A stretch of DNA of 49,592 nt from an uncultured Prevotella sp. GTDB lineage: Bacteria; Bacteroidota; Bacteroidia; Bacteroidales; Bacteroidaceae. Shown here piece after piece: positions 18,032-27,101 of the stretch; position 1 is the stretch's first letter, and every line of letters starts with the position of its first letter. The stretch lies in contig UQZX01000021.1 in NCBI GenBank assembly GCA_900545525.1, positions 1 through 49,592 of the forward strand. The letters are read 5' to 3'. The notes under the pieces are model-generated. The model worked only from the letters and a program-made list of their open reading frames with translations, did no database searches and was not told where the DNA came from. Both the position numbers and the translations under genes were made by a program.

Positions 18032-18364
18032 TTATTTAGTTATGACCTTCCGTACTGTTCCGTTGGCATACCGGATGATGCTCAGACCTCTGACAGGCTT
18101 ATTAAGATTGCACCCGTTGCTGTTGTAATATCCTGTTACGTCTGATCTGCCGGTATCGTCATTCACCCCTTTGATGCCGGTTGCAATTCCCGATATATTA
18201 AGAAAGTCCTTCCACTGGTCGGCGGCTTTGTACAAATCGACCGTCCCTTCCGGAACATATAGCGTGCATACATTTTTGTTATAGGGGTAAATTGTGGCGG
18301 CGTGGCACACCGTAGCCATTACCAGGAGAATGGCAGAAAGACAGTTTTTTCTAAAAGTATTCAT
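18032..18364 (-). pseudogene. Remnant of a BspA-type leucine-rich-repeat surface protein
   Basis: A 110-residue frame starting at ATG 18364 with a signal peptide (MNTFRKNCLSAILLVMATVC). It runs straight into LYVPEGTVDLYKAADQWKDF, the last capping turn of LRR_5/BspA proteins, and then a C-terminal tail (GLSIIRYANGTVRKVITK) like the cell-surface export tails of Prevotella proteins. Full members have hundreds of residues of repeats between these two parts. Here they are missing, as if an internal deletion joined both ends in frame. It may still make a tiny exported protein, so calling it a pseudogene is inference. The upstream extension of the frame to 18598 lacks family character. Confidence 0.6.
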
Positions 18365-19087
18365 TTTGTAGAGTTGCTTGTTGCCATTGCCTCCGAAAGG
18401 CAGTGAAAAATTGTTTATGGAGCATATACAAATAAAAAACGTGGAGCCAGTCCTGCCACTCGTCCCACTGTATAAGGGCTCTCGCATTGCCCGGATTGTC
18501 GGAACGAGCAACGCTGAAAGCCCCACGATGATGTATATATAGCCTGTATAGCCCCTTGGCAAAGAGCCAAGAGTATGATAAAGGCAAGAATAATACACCC
18601 CATGTGGCGTTCCCGTTGCTTTGTTATTGACAATCCGTTGAATTTGCGAGATTCTATACAGTCAAAACCAAAGCGTACAGTAACGCTTCTATTATGTATA
18701 TGTATCACACCCGCCCAGCCCCTTTATAGGGCTTTCAGCAAGGTTATGACGTGTAAAAATAGGTAAAATCCACGATATTCCAAAATATTTTCAATATAAA
18801 TTGATAATGTGATGTGTTTATGTCATTCTATGAAGGTTCTTAATTTGTGGCTATCCTGCAACGTTGTGTCTTGTCAGTAATTAAATCTTGCCTGTAAACT
18901 GAGGGACCTTTGTTGTTTTTAACAACATGATATGGATTCTAAAAAAACGGAAAAAGACTTATAAACCGGCAGAGGATTGATACAGGAGGTATCTTTTTTA
19001 GTAAATTAGCGGCATGTTCCGGATTTGCGGTACAAACTTCAAATTCCCGTAACATATAATGTCTAACTAACAAGGAAAGGATAACTT
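18365..19087. other. 723-bp gap with no recognised gene
   Basis: No frame here has family features or a sound start. A short hairpin GTTGTT-TTT-AACAAC lies at 18912-18926. The stretch 18770-19060 is AT-rich. Just before the small gene at 19088 there is an AGGAAAGGA ribosome-binding stretch at 19073-19081. I see no exact TAnnTTTG box for it. Confidence 0.5.
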
Positions 19088-19249
19088 ATGGACTATTCAA
19101 GAAAGAGAACGGAAAAAGAACAGGCGTATATGGATGCAGGACTGCCTGTTCAGCAGGTGATAACCGATGGCGAAAATCCTACTGAAAAGGAAGTGCGCGA
19201 TGCTGCGAGAGAGATGACACGCGACAATGAGACGAGAGACCGCGGATAG
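19088..19249 (+). CDS. Small hydrophilic protein, 53 residues
   Basis: ATG at 19088-19090 with AAGGAAAGGA about 6 bases upstream, and stop TAG at 19247-19249. The product begins MDYSRKRTEKEQAYMDAGLP and continues with VQQVITDGENPTEKEVRDAA. It is highly charged, with no signal peptide or membrane segment. Roughly 45% of residues are D, E, K or R, which suggests an extended or helical cytoplasmic protein. I do not recognise a named family. The strong Shine-Dalgarno-like sequence is unusual for this phylum, where ribosome-binding sites are weak, and it supports translation. The gene is convergent with the oxidoreductase gene at 19415. Confidence 0.6.
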   Translation: MDYSRKRTEKEQAYMDAGLPVQQVITDGENPTEKEVRDAAREMTRDNETRDRG

Positions 19250-19414
19250 CCCGCATTTGAGAAGAGGGGGTATGGGAACCTTTGCGTTGGTTGTCGGGCT
19301 TGACGGAAATGTCCGTTTCCGTGTATATGTCCTTGCCATGACATGACTTCGCAAGCCCAGCTTGTTAATAAGGCTTGGCTAATATGTTCCGATACCCCCT
19401 CCCTCCTCTTGTCT

Positions 19415-20746
19415 TTATACAGCCGGGGTGTTTATTGTCTCAAGCAGCTTTATGGCGTCCACGTATTGTGCAATGCCGTCTGCGACGAGCTTGGCATCCT
19501 GCATGGCAAGTACAACGGTGGACGGACGGTTTACCACGTCGCCGCCGGCAAAGACGCCCTTGCGTGTTGTCATGCCGTAGGGAACGTCACGCGTAAGTAT
19601 ATATCCGCGCTCGTCTACACCGATGCCCTTTGTCGTAGATACGATACGGCTCGCCGGAACCGAGCCTACTGCCATGAGAACCTTGTCTGCCTTCTCTGTT
19701 CTCCGCTTGCCGTCGTGCTCTATGACGACCTCGTTCAGTGTGCCGTTGTCGTCGTGTATCTCAACGATGCTCGATTCCCAATTGAATTTTACTCCCTCTT
19801 CAACAGCCTCGTCATACTCCGAACGCAGTGCGCTCATACGGTCTATTGTGCGGTGGTAGATTACCTCCACGCTCTTTGCGCCCATGCGTATTGCCGTGCG
19901 TGCCCCGTCCATTGCCGTGTTTCCGCAGCCGATGACGAATACGCGGTCGCCTTCCTGCACGGGAACGTCCTCGCGGCTGATGTTGCCTTCGTTGTACAGG
20001 CTTACCTTGCGCAGGAAATAAACAGCCTGCCTTACACCCTTGAGGTTACGTCCGGGAATGTCAAGCTTCTTCGGCTTAACCGTGCCGGTGCCGATGAATA
20101 TGGCATCGAAGCCCATTCCAAACAGCTGGTCTATGTTCAGTGATGTTCCGACAGTGGTGTTGCAGTGGAATATCACGCCCAGTTCCTCAATCTTTTTTAT
20201 CTCCCTGTGGACAATTTCCTTGGGCAGACGATATTCCGGTATGCCGAACATGAGCACTCCGCCAGGTTCCGGCTCCATTTCGAATATCTCTACGTTGAAG
20301 CCTTTCCGGGCGAGGTCTCCCGCTATGGACAGTCCCGCCGGTCCAGAGCCGATTACGGCTATGCGTCCGCGTGTCTTTGGCTGGAGATTGTCGCGGATAA
20401 GTCCCATTTCTCCGTCAAAGTCGGCTATGAACCTCTCAAGCTTGCCCACATGTATGCCCTGTCCTTTCTTTGCCAGCACGCAGTGACCCTCACACTGCTT
20501 CTCATGAGGGCACACCCGTCCGCATACGGCAGGCAGGTTGCTCTTGCCGTTTATTATTTTCATGGCATTGCCCATGTTGCCCATGGACAGCTCATGTATC
20601 CAGTCCGGTATGTCCTGACTTATGGGGCAGCCTTTGCGACACTGCGGTACTTTGCAGTTAAGACACCGTTTCGCCTCTGCCATGGCTTCTGCCATTGTAT
20701 ATCCCTCGTTCACTTCCTGAAAAAGTTCTTTCTTCTGCTGTTCCAT
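19415..20746 (-). CDS. NADPH-dependent glutamate synthase small-subunit-like oxidoreductase
   Basis: A 443-residue flavoprotein of the GltD/GltA type, which moves electrons from NADPH through FAD and iron-sulfur centres. The N-terminal domain has two cysteine sets: C28, C31, C36, C40 (CLNCKVPQCRKGCPI) and C75, C79, C85, C89 (CGRVCPHEKQCEGHC), which ligate two 4Fe-4S clusters. FAD binding is GSGPAGLSIA near 134-142. The NADPH site is VIGCGNTAMDGARTA. The last motif GVFAGGDVVNRPSTVVLAM is typical. There is no large GltB subunit or NfnA-like partner next to it, so it may work as the homomeric form or with a partner elsewhere. It has its own promoter at 20779-20809. Confidence 0.9.
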   Translation of the reverse strand: MEQQKKELFQEVNEGYTMAEAMAEAKRCLNCKVPQCRKGCPISQDIPDWIHELSMGNMGNAMKIINGKSNLPAVCGRVCPHEKQCEGHCVLAKKGQGIHVGKLERFIADFDGEMGLIRDNLQPKTRGRIAVIGSGPAGLSIAGDLARKGFNVEIFEMEPEPGGVLMFGIPEYRLPKEIVHREIKKIEELGVIFHCNTTVGTSLNIDQLFGMGFDAIFIGTGTVKPKKLDIPGRNLKGVRQAVYFLRKVSLYNEGNISREDVPVQEGDRVFVIGCGNTAMDGARTAIRMGAKSVEVIYHRTIDRMSALRSEYDEAVEEGVKFNWESSIVEIHDDNGTLNEVVIEHDGKRRTEKADKVLMAVGSVPASRIVSTTKGIGVDERGYILTRDVPYGMTTRKGVFAGGDVVNRPSTVVLAMQDAKLVADGIAQYVDAIKLLETINTPAV

Positions 20747-20778
20747 ATAATATTGTTATTCTAAATCCAACCGGACTG

Positions 20779-20809
20779 CAAAGTTACAGCAACTTATGCT
20801 AATTGCAAA
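20779..20809 (-). promoter_or_regulatory. Oxidoreductase promoter (TTTG, 19 bp, TAACTTTG)
   Basis: On the minus strand, TTTG at 20809-20806 and TAACTTTG at 20786-20779 have a 19-bp spacer. The predicted start is about 28 bases before the ATG at 20746. The palindrome AAAGACGGTCTTT at 20812-20824 abuts the -33 box. Confidence 0.75.
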
Positions 20810-20900
20810 GCAAAGACGGTCTTTTATTAACACTGATGTGCCCATGTTTTTACATTCGGAATGCCCTGTTCTTTCTGACCGCTATAATGTGCTGACAGTC

Positions 20901-21003
20901 AGGATGATACCTTTCACGTTGCAAAAGACCGCCTTTTAGCGTCTAAAAGATGACCTCTTGAAAGCCCAAAGGCGGTCTTTTGCAACGTGAAAGGTCAGGT
21001 CCT
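20901..21003. repeat. 22-bp-period palindrome array with a perfect 28-bp inverted repeat
   Basis: Bases 20909-20936 and 20968-20995 are exact reverse complements (28 bp, 31-base centre). Core units AAAAGACCGCCTTTT at 20923, AAAAGATGACCTCTT at 20945 and CAAAGGCGGTCTTTT at 20967 are exactly 22 bp apart. Weaker units fall in register at 20901 and 20989. Same family as the arrays at 15837 and 34375. Confidence 0.85.
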
Positions 21004-21124
21004 GTGTTTTAATGGTTGTTTTTCAGCGTTGGAGGAGGCAGTCTGCAAAAAACACGTGGCAGGTTTGGTCTTATATCAAGTTTATGTTAATTTTGTGTCA
21101 AGACTTTATATATTGGCGATATCC

Positions 21125-24100
21125 ATGGAACCTTTTACAACAATAATAGTGAAAATTGCCGATGCCTTGAAAGACAAGGTGACAGGAGATGTGGCAGACA
21201 AGGTGTTAAATAAGGTAAGACGGAGTGATATTGAACGCGTTTACAGGCGTTCGTTGAAGAAATGGACCGGGGACAGGAGGCTGAGGCGTCTTTATGCCGG
21301 CAGCCGCATAGATACGCTGGAGAAACTTTCGGAATATCTTAAAGACGGGACAGACATGGGCGGCAGAGTCTTGGGAGAACTGTGCCGGCTGTTATATGAT
21401 GAGATGAAGAACGATAGCTCGACATGCCCGTTGTTGAACAGTCTTCAGTTGGAAACTTTGTCAGACAAGGTCCGTGATATTGCTGCCAAACAGGATGACA
21501 TAATCAGTATCGCCGGTGACATACGTGATATGGAATGCAGTGTAAGTGAGGCTGTAAATGTGACGGGAGGCATAAAAGAGTTTTCGGAAGTTCCCGGATA
21601 CATGCCGCGCACATGTTCCTGGATGTATGACGACGGATGCATGGCAGACAGATTTGCAAATCCGGACAGATACAGACCTTTTACGCTTGCCGAATTTGTA
21701 GCCGGTGTTACGGACAGTGACAGCCTGCGGGGTGTTATTCTTGCCGAGGCACATGCTGGAAAGACCACTGAACTGTATCATCTTGCATACGAACTGCAGC
21801 AGGACGGAATGTTCAATCCTGTGCTTTATGAGGTGCGTACATGCAGCAACCTCGTCGATATGCTGCCGAAGCTCGCGCCGGACAGACAGAAAGAAACGGT
21901 GCTGCTGATAGATGCGCTTGACGAGCGGTTTGACGGGAACGAACGTAACAGCCTGTTTCGTGACATTGCCGGGTATGCATGCTTTTATCCTCATCTGCGC
22001 ATCATATTGTCGTGCAGGTCGAATTTTAAGGGAGAGATGGGGCTTGACGGCTTTAGGAGGATTGCGCTTGACGATGTATCCCTGGAACAGGCAAGGACAT
22101 TTATGCGTGACAAGGGGGCTTCCGGACTTATTCCTTATATAGAAAAGGACAGCCTGTATGAGTTTATACGCATCCCTTTCTTCCTGTCTGCTCTTGTAGA
22201 CTTCTATAAGTCTTACGGCATGATACCGTCGGACAAGAATGCGCTTTATGAGTTTGTAATAAACAAGAAACTTGCCTGTGAGGAGGACAAGCGGCTCGGA
22301 TACCGTTATGACATGCAGCGTGACGGGCGGCGGCTTCTTGAGAAGCTCGCCGTGGGGATGCAGTTGCTCGGGGCTAATTCCGTAACCGGAAATGATGCAG
22401 TTTCAATGCTCGGATGTGATGACCGCGGGTGGAACCTTGTGTTACATTCAGGATTGCTTGAGCAGGGCGACGGTAAATACCGTTTTGTACATAACTCGTT
22501 CAAGGAGTATTTTGTTGCGGTGGTGATGTGCCGTATGACAACTCTTGAGAGCATAAAGAATATATGTTGCTATCCCGGTACGGACCGTATAAGGGATACA
22601 TGGTACAACTCCGTGGCACTCTATATTTCACGGATAAAGGGGCATGATGCCATGTTCGGCGAGGTGCTTGAGTGGATAGTGTCGTCCAACAAGGAGATGA
22701 TACTTTTTATAGACAAGAGGACCATGGATGCCGGAAGACGCTCGGAACTGTTCATGATGATGACCGGTGACTATAACAAGAAATGCCTGCGTATAGGTCA
22801 CGGAAGCGACTATCCTTTCTGCCGGCTTATGGATTTCGGGTTCTCCGTGTCATCGGCAGAGTTTCTTCTTGCCGGGTTAAAAGAGGTGAAAGACATAAAT
22901 ACACCTGCTGTAAATCTGTTGTGGTGTGCCAAGTTTATCGATTGGGATGCGCTGTACGATAATCCCCAGCTTGTCTGTTCGTTACGCGAGACGCTGTTTG
23001 ACATCCTTGGGCGTTCGTTGGACACCGGTGACAGGTTTCTGTATGTCATGCTGCCTTTTGAGAACAGGGCGTTCGTCAATGCGGCAGATGTGGCGCGTAT
23101 CAGGACTGTTATCGGCGACAGCGACAGTGCATACGTTGTTTCCGGGTTTATATCGGCTGTCAACAGGGCTGGTCTTTCCGACAGGTATATTGACTATATC
23201 CTGTCTAAAGACAGTGTGGTGAACAATTATTCCAAGGACGGTGTGCGTTATGCCGTGAGCCGTGACGGACTGTATGATGCCTATAAGTCGGTGGCGGAGA
23301 GAGATAACCTGCTAAAGGTTGTGTCACATATTGCCGCGTTGCTGCGCGAGCATGATTATCAGTACACTTCCGACCGTGATGATCTGATAGGCGTTCTTGA
23401 TGCAGCCCTTTCGAGATTGGCTTCCGGATATGGCTCTGATAGCGGTGCTGTAATGTCCGTATATGATGCTATGCTGGGTTGCGATAAATATTTCTTTGAT
23501 GACAGGTGTGCGGATGCTGTTGATTTGTTTGCAGACTATTTCAGGAGAGCAGAGGTTGATGATGAGTTATTTTGGAAGCTGTATGGGCAGTTGGAAGATG
23601 TTCTTACAGGGAAGGCGGAAGGCATTGAACGCAAACAGATAAGGGGGCTTGCTTTCTGTGCGGCGCGCATGCTCAGCGAAGAGCGTATAGAATGCGTCTG
23701 CGAAAGACTTGAGCGCAATACTGCTGAAGGGGCTAATATATTGTACTGGTTGAGAGATTATGCAGGTAATTGCATGCAGGGACTGATAGATGTGAAGCTT
23801 CGCAATGCGTTCCCCAATCATGTTAGAGAGGATTATGCCGGGATTGCCGCAAGGCGCGAGCAGGCTGACGTGGACTTGCTCTTCGACCATGATAAGTTCA
23901 TGAGGCTGGTTGTGAGCGTGGCAGGAAGTAAATGTCTTCAGAATAAAGATGATGTGAAGGAACTGTGGAAATCAGGTTCATTGTTCTCTTTTGATGAGGA
24001 AGAGCGGCTTAACAGATATGTGATATGGTTCTTTTGGCATATTTTTGCTGGCGGCAAAGACTTTTGTATGGATGATGTGGAGCGTGCAGTTGCGGACATG

Positions 24101-25195
24101 GATGTATATCATAGTTTCCTGTTTCAGCATGGCGTTCATTATATGTATCCTGATGAAAGAGAGAGTGTCGTGTTGTCCGATGTTCAGAAATGTTGTCTGG
24201 TGAATATTGCAGAGTATCTTCTTGAACGCCTTGCCTCCGGGGCTCCCGTGGAAGGAGATGCCGCCGCCGGTGCCTTTAAGATGTTGCTTAATGGTGATGT
24301 TGCCGTCAGTCGTGACACAGCGCTGGGACTTATGCCTTGGGCAGGATACTGTATATATGAAAAAGGTGACGGTTTTTATAATACGGAGCATAGTATATTG
24401 GAGTATATTGAAAATCGCGGGGATGTCACGGTGGATGAGATTGCTGCGGCGATATACGTTGAGATTGATAATGACGGGTGGCAGCATAGTATGAGCCGTA
24501 ACCTGCTTTTTGTCAAGTTTTTCGGCAGACACGGCATCCGTGGAGGATGTCTGAGGGCGTTTGCGTATATAAAGGATTGTAACGATGAAGGCGGAAGGTG
24601 GGAGAACATACTGTGTACCATGGTTGAATATCCTGATTCCCGTGTCTTTGTGCTCGACAGGATTGATGAGCTTTCGGCGCTGAAACGCCTTTATGTATGG
24701 GACAGCGGCATGCTTTCTAAGGATGTCTCCTACCGTGGCATGATGCAGGCTGACATGGAGGAAAACCTGCTTTTGTACGGAGATTTCGGGATAGCCAAGG
24801 CTTTGAAGCTGCTGCTGCGTCTCGGAAGCGTTGCAGCCCTTGAATATTTATGCACACATCTTGACACATGCCCCATACGCTCTGACAATTTTTATTTTGG
24901 CAGTACATGTGTGGATGCGCTGTCTCCGTTACTGGAAATGTATGTTGCGCTAAGGGCAGAAGACAAGTTGTTTGACCCGTTCCTGAGTTCTGTGACTGAT
25001 GCAATAAGTAATATCGCGGTTGCTTCAGATGAGGGATATAATGAAGTGGAGACATATTTCAGGAACCTGATGGACTCGGGAGGAGATTATATATATCTTA
25101 ACTCCTATCTTGAAAGATGGAAGCTGAAACGGTTGGAAGCCGGACTTGATATATGGACAGTCAGGCGTACCGGAGATTTTATTTCCCGTCTGTGA
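21125..25195 (+). CDS. NACHT-type STAND NTPase, putative antiviral defence protein
   Basis: A 1356-residue protein. Residues 1-140 are helical and charged and could be an NNH-like effector or adaptor. The NTPase starts near 185. Walker A is AEAHAGKTT (207-215, with the first Gly of the usual motif replaced by Ala). Walker B is VLLIDALDE (259-267) with the Asp-Glu pair of NACHT proteins, and ILSCRSN (294-300) is the sensor-1 strand. Residues 454-465 (FVHNSFKEYFVA) are the winged-helix closing motif of NACHT ATPases. About 850 further residues form a repeated-helix C-terminus, probably the sensor. In known Avs/bNACHT systems such sensors bind phage proteins and trigger oligomerisation. Here the effector and target are unknown. 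The gene stands alone, bounded by the 22-bp array upstream and a strong terminator downstream. ATG 21125 (MEPFTT) is the best start. Confidence 0.85.
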   Translation: MEPFTTIIVKIADALKDKVTGDVADKVLNKVRRSDIERVYRRSLKKWTGDRRLRRLYAGSRIDTLEKLSEYLKDGTDMGGRVLGELCRLLYDEMKNDSSTCPLLNSLQLETLSDKVRDIAAKQDDIISIAGDIRDMECSVSEAVNVTGGIKEFSEVPGYMPRTCSWMYDDGCMADRFANPDRYRPFTLAEFVAGVTDSDSLRGVILAEAHAGKTTELYHLAYELQQDGMFNPVLYEVRTCSNLVDMLPKLAPDRQKETVLLIDALDERFDGNERNSLFRDIAGYACFYPHLRIILSCRSNFKGEMGLDGFRRIALDDVSLEQARTFMRDKGASGLIPYIEKDSLYEFIRIPFFLSALVDFYKSYGMIPSDKNALYEFVINKKLACEEDKRLGYRYDMQRDGRRLLEKLAVGMQLLGANSVTGNDAVSMLGCDDRGWNLVLHSGLLEQGDGKYRFVHNSFKEYFVAVVMCRMTTLESIKNICCYPGTDRIRDTWYNSVALYISRIKGHDAMFGEVLEWIVSSNKEMILFIDKRTMDAGRRSELFMMMTGDYNKKCLRIGHGSDYPFCRLMDFGFSVSSAEFLLAGLKEVKDINTPAVNLLWCAKFIDWDALYDNPQLVCSLRETLFDILGRSLDTGDRFLYVMLPFENRAFVNAADVARIRTVIGDSDSAYVVSGFISAVNRAGLSDRYIDYILSKDSVVNNYSKDGVRYAVSRDGLYDAYKSVAERDNLLKVVSHIAALLREHDYQYTSDRDDLIGVLDAALSRLASGYGSDSGAVMSVYDAMLGCDKYFFDDRCADAVDLFADYFRRAEVDDELFWKLYGQLEDVLTGKAEGIERKQIRGLAFCAARMLSEERIECVCERLERNTAEGANILYWLRDYAGNCMQGLIDVKLRNAFPNHVREDYAGIAARREQADVDLLFDHDKFMRLVVSVAGSKCLQNKDDVKELWKSGSLFSFDEEERLNRYVIWFFWHIFAGGKDFCMDDVERAVADMDVYHSFLFQHGVHYMYPDERESVVLSDVQKCCLVNIAEYLLERLASGAPVEGDAAAGAFKMLLNGDVAVSRDTALGLMPWAGYCIYEKGDGFYNTEHSILEYIENRGDVTVDEIAAAIYVEIDNDGWQHSMSRNLLFVKFFGRHGIRGGCLRAFAYIKDCNDEGGRWENILCTMVEYPDSRVFVLDRIDELSALKRLYVWDSGMLSKDVSYRGMMQADMEENLLLYGDFGIAKALKLLLRLGSVAALEYLCTHLDTCPIRSDNFYFGSTCVDALSPLLEMYVALRAEDKLFDPFLSSVTDAISNIAVASDEGYNEVETYFRNLMDSGGDYIYLNSYLERWKLKRLEAGLDIWTVRRTGDFISRL

Positions 25196-25211
25196 CTGTC
25201 AGAGTCTATAT

Positions 25212-25268
25212 AAAAGGCAATATGCAGGCTGCTTTGTCTTCATGACAGCAGCCTGCATATTGCCTTTT
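25212..25268. terminator. Strong bidirectional terminator after the NACHT gene
   Basis: Bases 25212-25233 and 25247-25268 form a perfect 22-bp stem with a 13-base loop, opening with AAAAGGCA and closing with TGCCTTTT. It lies 16 bases after the NACHT stop codon, and 61 bases before the end of the convergent GH28 gene. Confidence 0.9.
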
Positions 25269-25329
25269 ACGTCTTTCCCCGCCTTTTTATTTGCGGCTTA
25301 TTAAAATGATATGGATAAGTCTTTAAGTC

Positions 25330-26739
25330 TTACTGTACGTGAAACTCCGTGTTTGTTATTGTCAGTTCCGCTGTCTCGTCCATATCCTTGTCTTTCTGCG
25401 TGCAGAAAAATATGGAGTTGTCTATCGTTATGTTGTGAACGCATTTAAGCCCAGGCAGACCGTGGGCGGATATGCCTGTCTTTGCGTTGCGGCATGTTAC
25501 GTTTGATATATGTATGTCGCTGAAGTCTGGAGCGAACGGTGCATCCTTGCCTGTTGTCGGCTTTTCTGACACCTTCTTGCCCACTGCCTTGTCCTGATAC
25601 GTACACTCAAAGATTATAGCCTCGTCCTTGATGTTCGTCATCACAATGTCGCTTATGAAGATGTTTTCCGTCTTTCCGCCGCGTCCTATGCCGCTCTTGA
25701 AACGCAGGCCGGTATCCGTTCCGCTGAAAAGATTGTTGCGTACAACTATGTTTTTCATGCCTCCCGTAAACTCGGAGCCTATCACAAAGCCGCCATGAGC
25801 ATGATATACCGTGTTGTTTTCGATGAGCAGGTTCTCGCACGGACCATATTCAATGCCGGCTTTTCCTGCACCAGCCTTCATGCAGATGCCGTCGTCTCCG
25901 GCATCAATAATGTTGTTTACAATCAATACGTTGCGGCAGCTGCTTATGTCGAGGGCATCGCCATTCTGTGCGTTCCACGGGCAGCGTATTGTCACGTTGT
26001 CCACTATAACGTTGTTGCAGCGTGTCGGTATGAGGTGGAATTTAGGCGAGTTCTGTATCGTCACATCTTTAACAAGCACGTTCTCACAGTCGGTGAAGCG
26101 TATCAGATGCGTGCGCTGTTTCTCCTGTGCCTCTGCAGTCTCCGCTGTATTGGCATTGTTTTTAAGGTTAAAAGGATACCACAACTGTCCGTCTTTGCTC
26201 ACCGTGCCGCCCATGTAGAGAAACTCTTTCCATTCCACATCGCTTACTTTCGACCGCTTGACGGGACGCCACAGGGCACCGTTGCCGTCTATTGTCCCCT
26301 CGCCGGTGATGCTTATGTTCTTCCGTTTGCTTGCGTTTATCAGCGGAGTAGCCTTGCTTTCCTTCTTGCCGTCTTTTTCCTTGAAAAACAGTTCCCTGTC
26401 TGCCGATGCCATTATCACGGCATTTTTCTCGATGTGCAGGTCCATATTGTCTTTCAGCGAGATAAGTCCGGTCATCCAGATACCCGCCGGAACCACCACA
26501 TGACCTCCTCCCTTCTTCTCCAGTGTGCTTATTGCTTTCTTGAAAGCGTCGGTATTCAGCGTCATTCCGTCACCCTTTCCGCCAAAGTCTTTTATGTTTA
26601 CTGAGTTGTCAGGAATGGCTGGTGGGGTGGCATGAGGCATCTCAACAGGCATGTTGACATAATATTTTGCATAGTCACCTGCGTATGCCGACGCAATGGA
26701 AAGCAGGAGTATAACCCCCGCCAATGTAAGTCTTTTCAT
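25330..26739 (-). CDS. Secreted polygalacturonase-type enzyme, glycoside hydrolase family 28
   Basis: A 469-residue right-handed beta-helix enzyme for pectin backbones. Residues 1-20 are a signal peptide ending ASAYA. The N-terminal NIKDFGGKGDGMTLNTDAFK is the pectate-lyase-superfamily opener. All GH28 catalytic elements are present: NGD at 259-261, GDD at 281-283 (Asp282, Asp283), HG at 315-316 and RFK at 346-348. Parallel-helix asparagine ladders (NVLIVNNIID, NLLIENNTVY, NIVVRNN) fill the middle. It probably acts in the periplasm or at the surface on galacturonan or rhamnogalacturonan. It has its own promoter at 26776-26807. A second, divergent GH28 lies at 33014. Confidence 0.93.
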   Translation of the reverse strand: MKRLTLAGVILLLSIASAYAGDYAKYYVNMPVEMPHATPPAIPDNSVNIKDFGGKGDGMTLNTDAFKKAISTLEKKGGGHVVVPAGIWMTGLISLKDNMDLHIEKNAVIMASADRELFFKEKDGKKESKATPLINASKRKNISITGEGTIDGNGALWRPVKRSKVSDVEWKEFLYMGGTVSKDGQLWYPFNLKNNANTAETAEAQEKQRTHLIRFTDCENVLVKDVTIQNSPKFHLIPTRCNNVIVDNVTIRCPWNAQNGDALDISSCRNVLIVNNIIDAGDDGICMKAGAGKAGIEYGPCENLLIENNTVYHAHGGFVIGSEFTGGMKNIVVRNNLFSGTDTGLRFKSGIGRGGKTENIFISDIVMTNIKDEAIIFECTYQDKAVGKKVSEKPTTGKDAPFAPDFSDIHISNVTCRNAKTGISAHGLPGLKCVHNITIDNSIFFCTQKDKDMDETAELTITNTEFHVQ

Positions 26740-26775
26740 CTTTGAACAATATTTTAAATAGTTTATTTACAGTTG

Positions 26776-26807
26776 CAAATATAATCTTTTGCCATGTGTC
26801 GGGCAAA
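26776..26807 (-). promoter_or_regulatory. GH28 promoter (TTTG, 20 bp, TATATTTG)
   Basis: On the minus strand, TTTG at 26807-26804 and TATATTTG at 26783-26776, with a 20-bp spacer. The start would fall near 26770, giving a leader of about 30 bases. Confidence 0.75.
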
Positions 26808-26881
26808 TAAAAGATATTAAAAAACTATTATAAAAGAAAAACCCTGCAGCTAAAGGCTGACAGGGCTAATGAAAGGAGGAG

Positions 26882-26954
26882 TGGTGCCACCAGGAATCGA
26901 ACCGGGGACACAAGGATTTTCAGTCCTTTGCTCTACCAACTGAGCTATGGCACC
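26882..26954 (-). tRNA. tRNA-Phe (anticodon GAA)
   Basis: Read on the minus strand, the acceptor GGTGCCA (26954-26948) pairs with TGGCACC, with discriminator A at 26882. The D arm is AGCTCAGTTGGTAGAGC, the anticodon arm AGGACTGAAAATCCT with GAA, and the T arm CCCGGTTCGATTCCTGG. CCA is not encoded. A possible -7 box TACTTTTG lies at 27007-27000 upstream. Confidence 0.97.
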
Positions 26955-27020
26955 GTACCCTTTTATGTCGCTTAAACGCTTGGTTCGTTTTAGCGTTTGC
27001 AAAAGTAATACATAAAAATG

Positions 27021-27067
27021 AAAAACCGTCAGACATCCTTAATAAAATTAAGAAACCGACGGTTTTT
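27021..27067 (-). terminator. Terminator after thiL
   Basis: AAAAACCGTC at 27021-27030 pairs with GACGGTTTTT at 27058-27067, with an inner CTTAAT/ATTAAG stem. It lies 34 bases past the thiL stop codon and ends in a T tract when read leftward. Confidence 0.8.
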
Positions 27068-27101
27068 TAACAAAAATAAGTAAAAAAGAGTTGCTTTTTT
27101 G

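Larger units (their letters stand above)
20747..21124. other. 378-bp gap: oxidoreductase promoter and 22-bp palindrome array
   Basis: It contains the leftward promoter at 20779-20809, a solitary palindrome AAAGACGGTCTTT at 20812-20824, the array at 20901-21003, and an AT-rich leader before the NACHT gene. The frame of the NACHT gene stays open back to 20987, but it would translate the repeat arm, so I do not count that part as coding. Confidence 0.7.

Noticed and set aside
19343..20143. 266-residue plus-strand frame opposite the oxidoreductase
   Set aside because: Shadow of the well-supported minus-strand gene.
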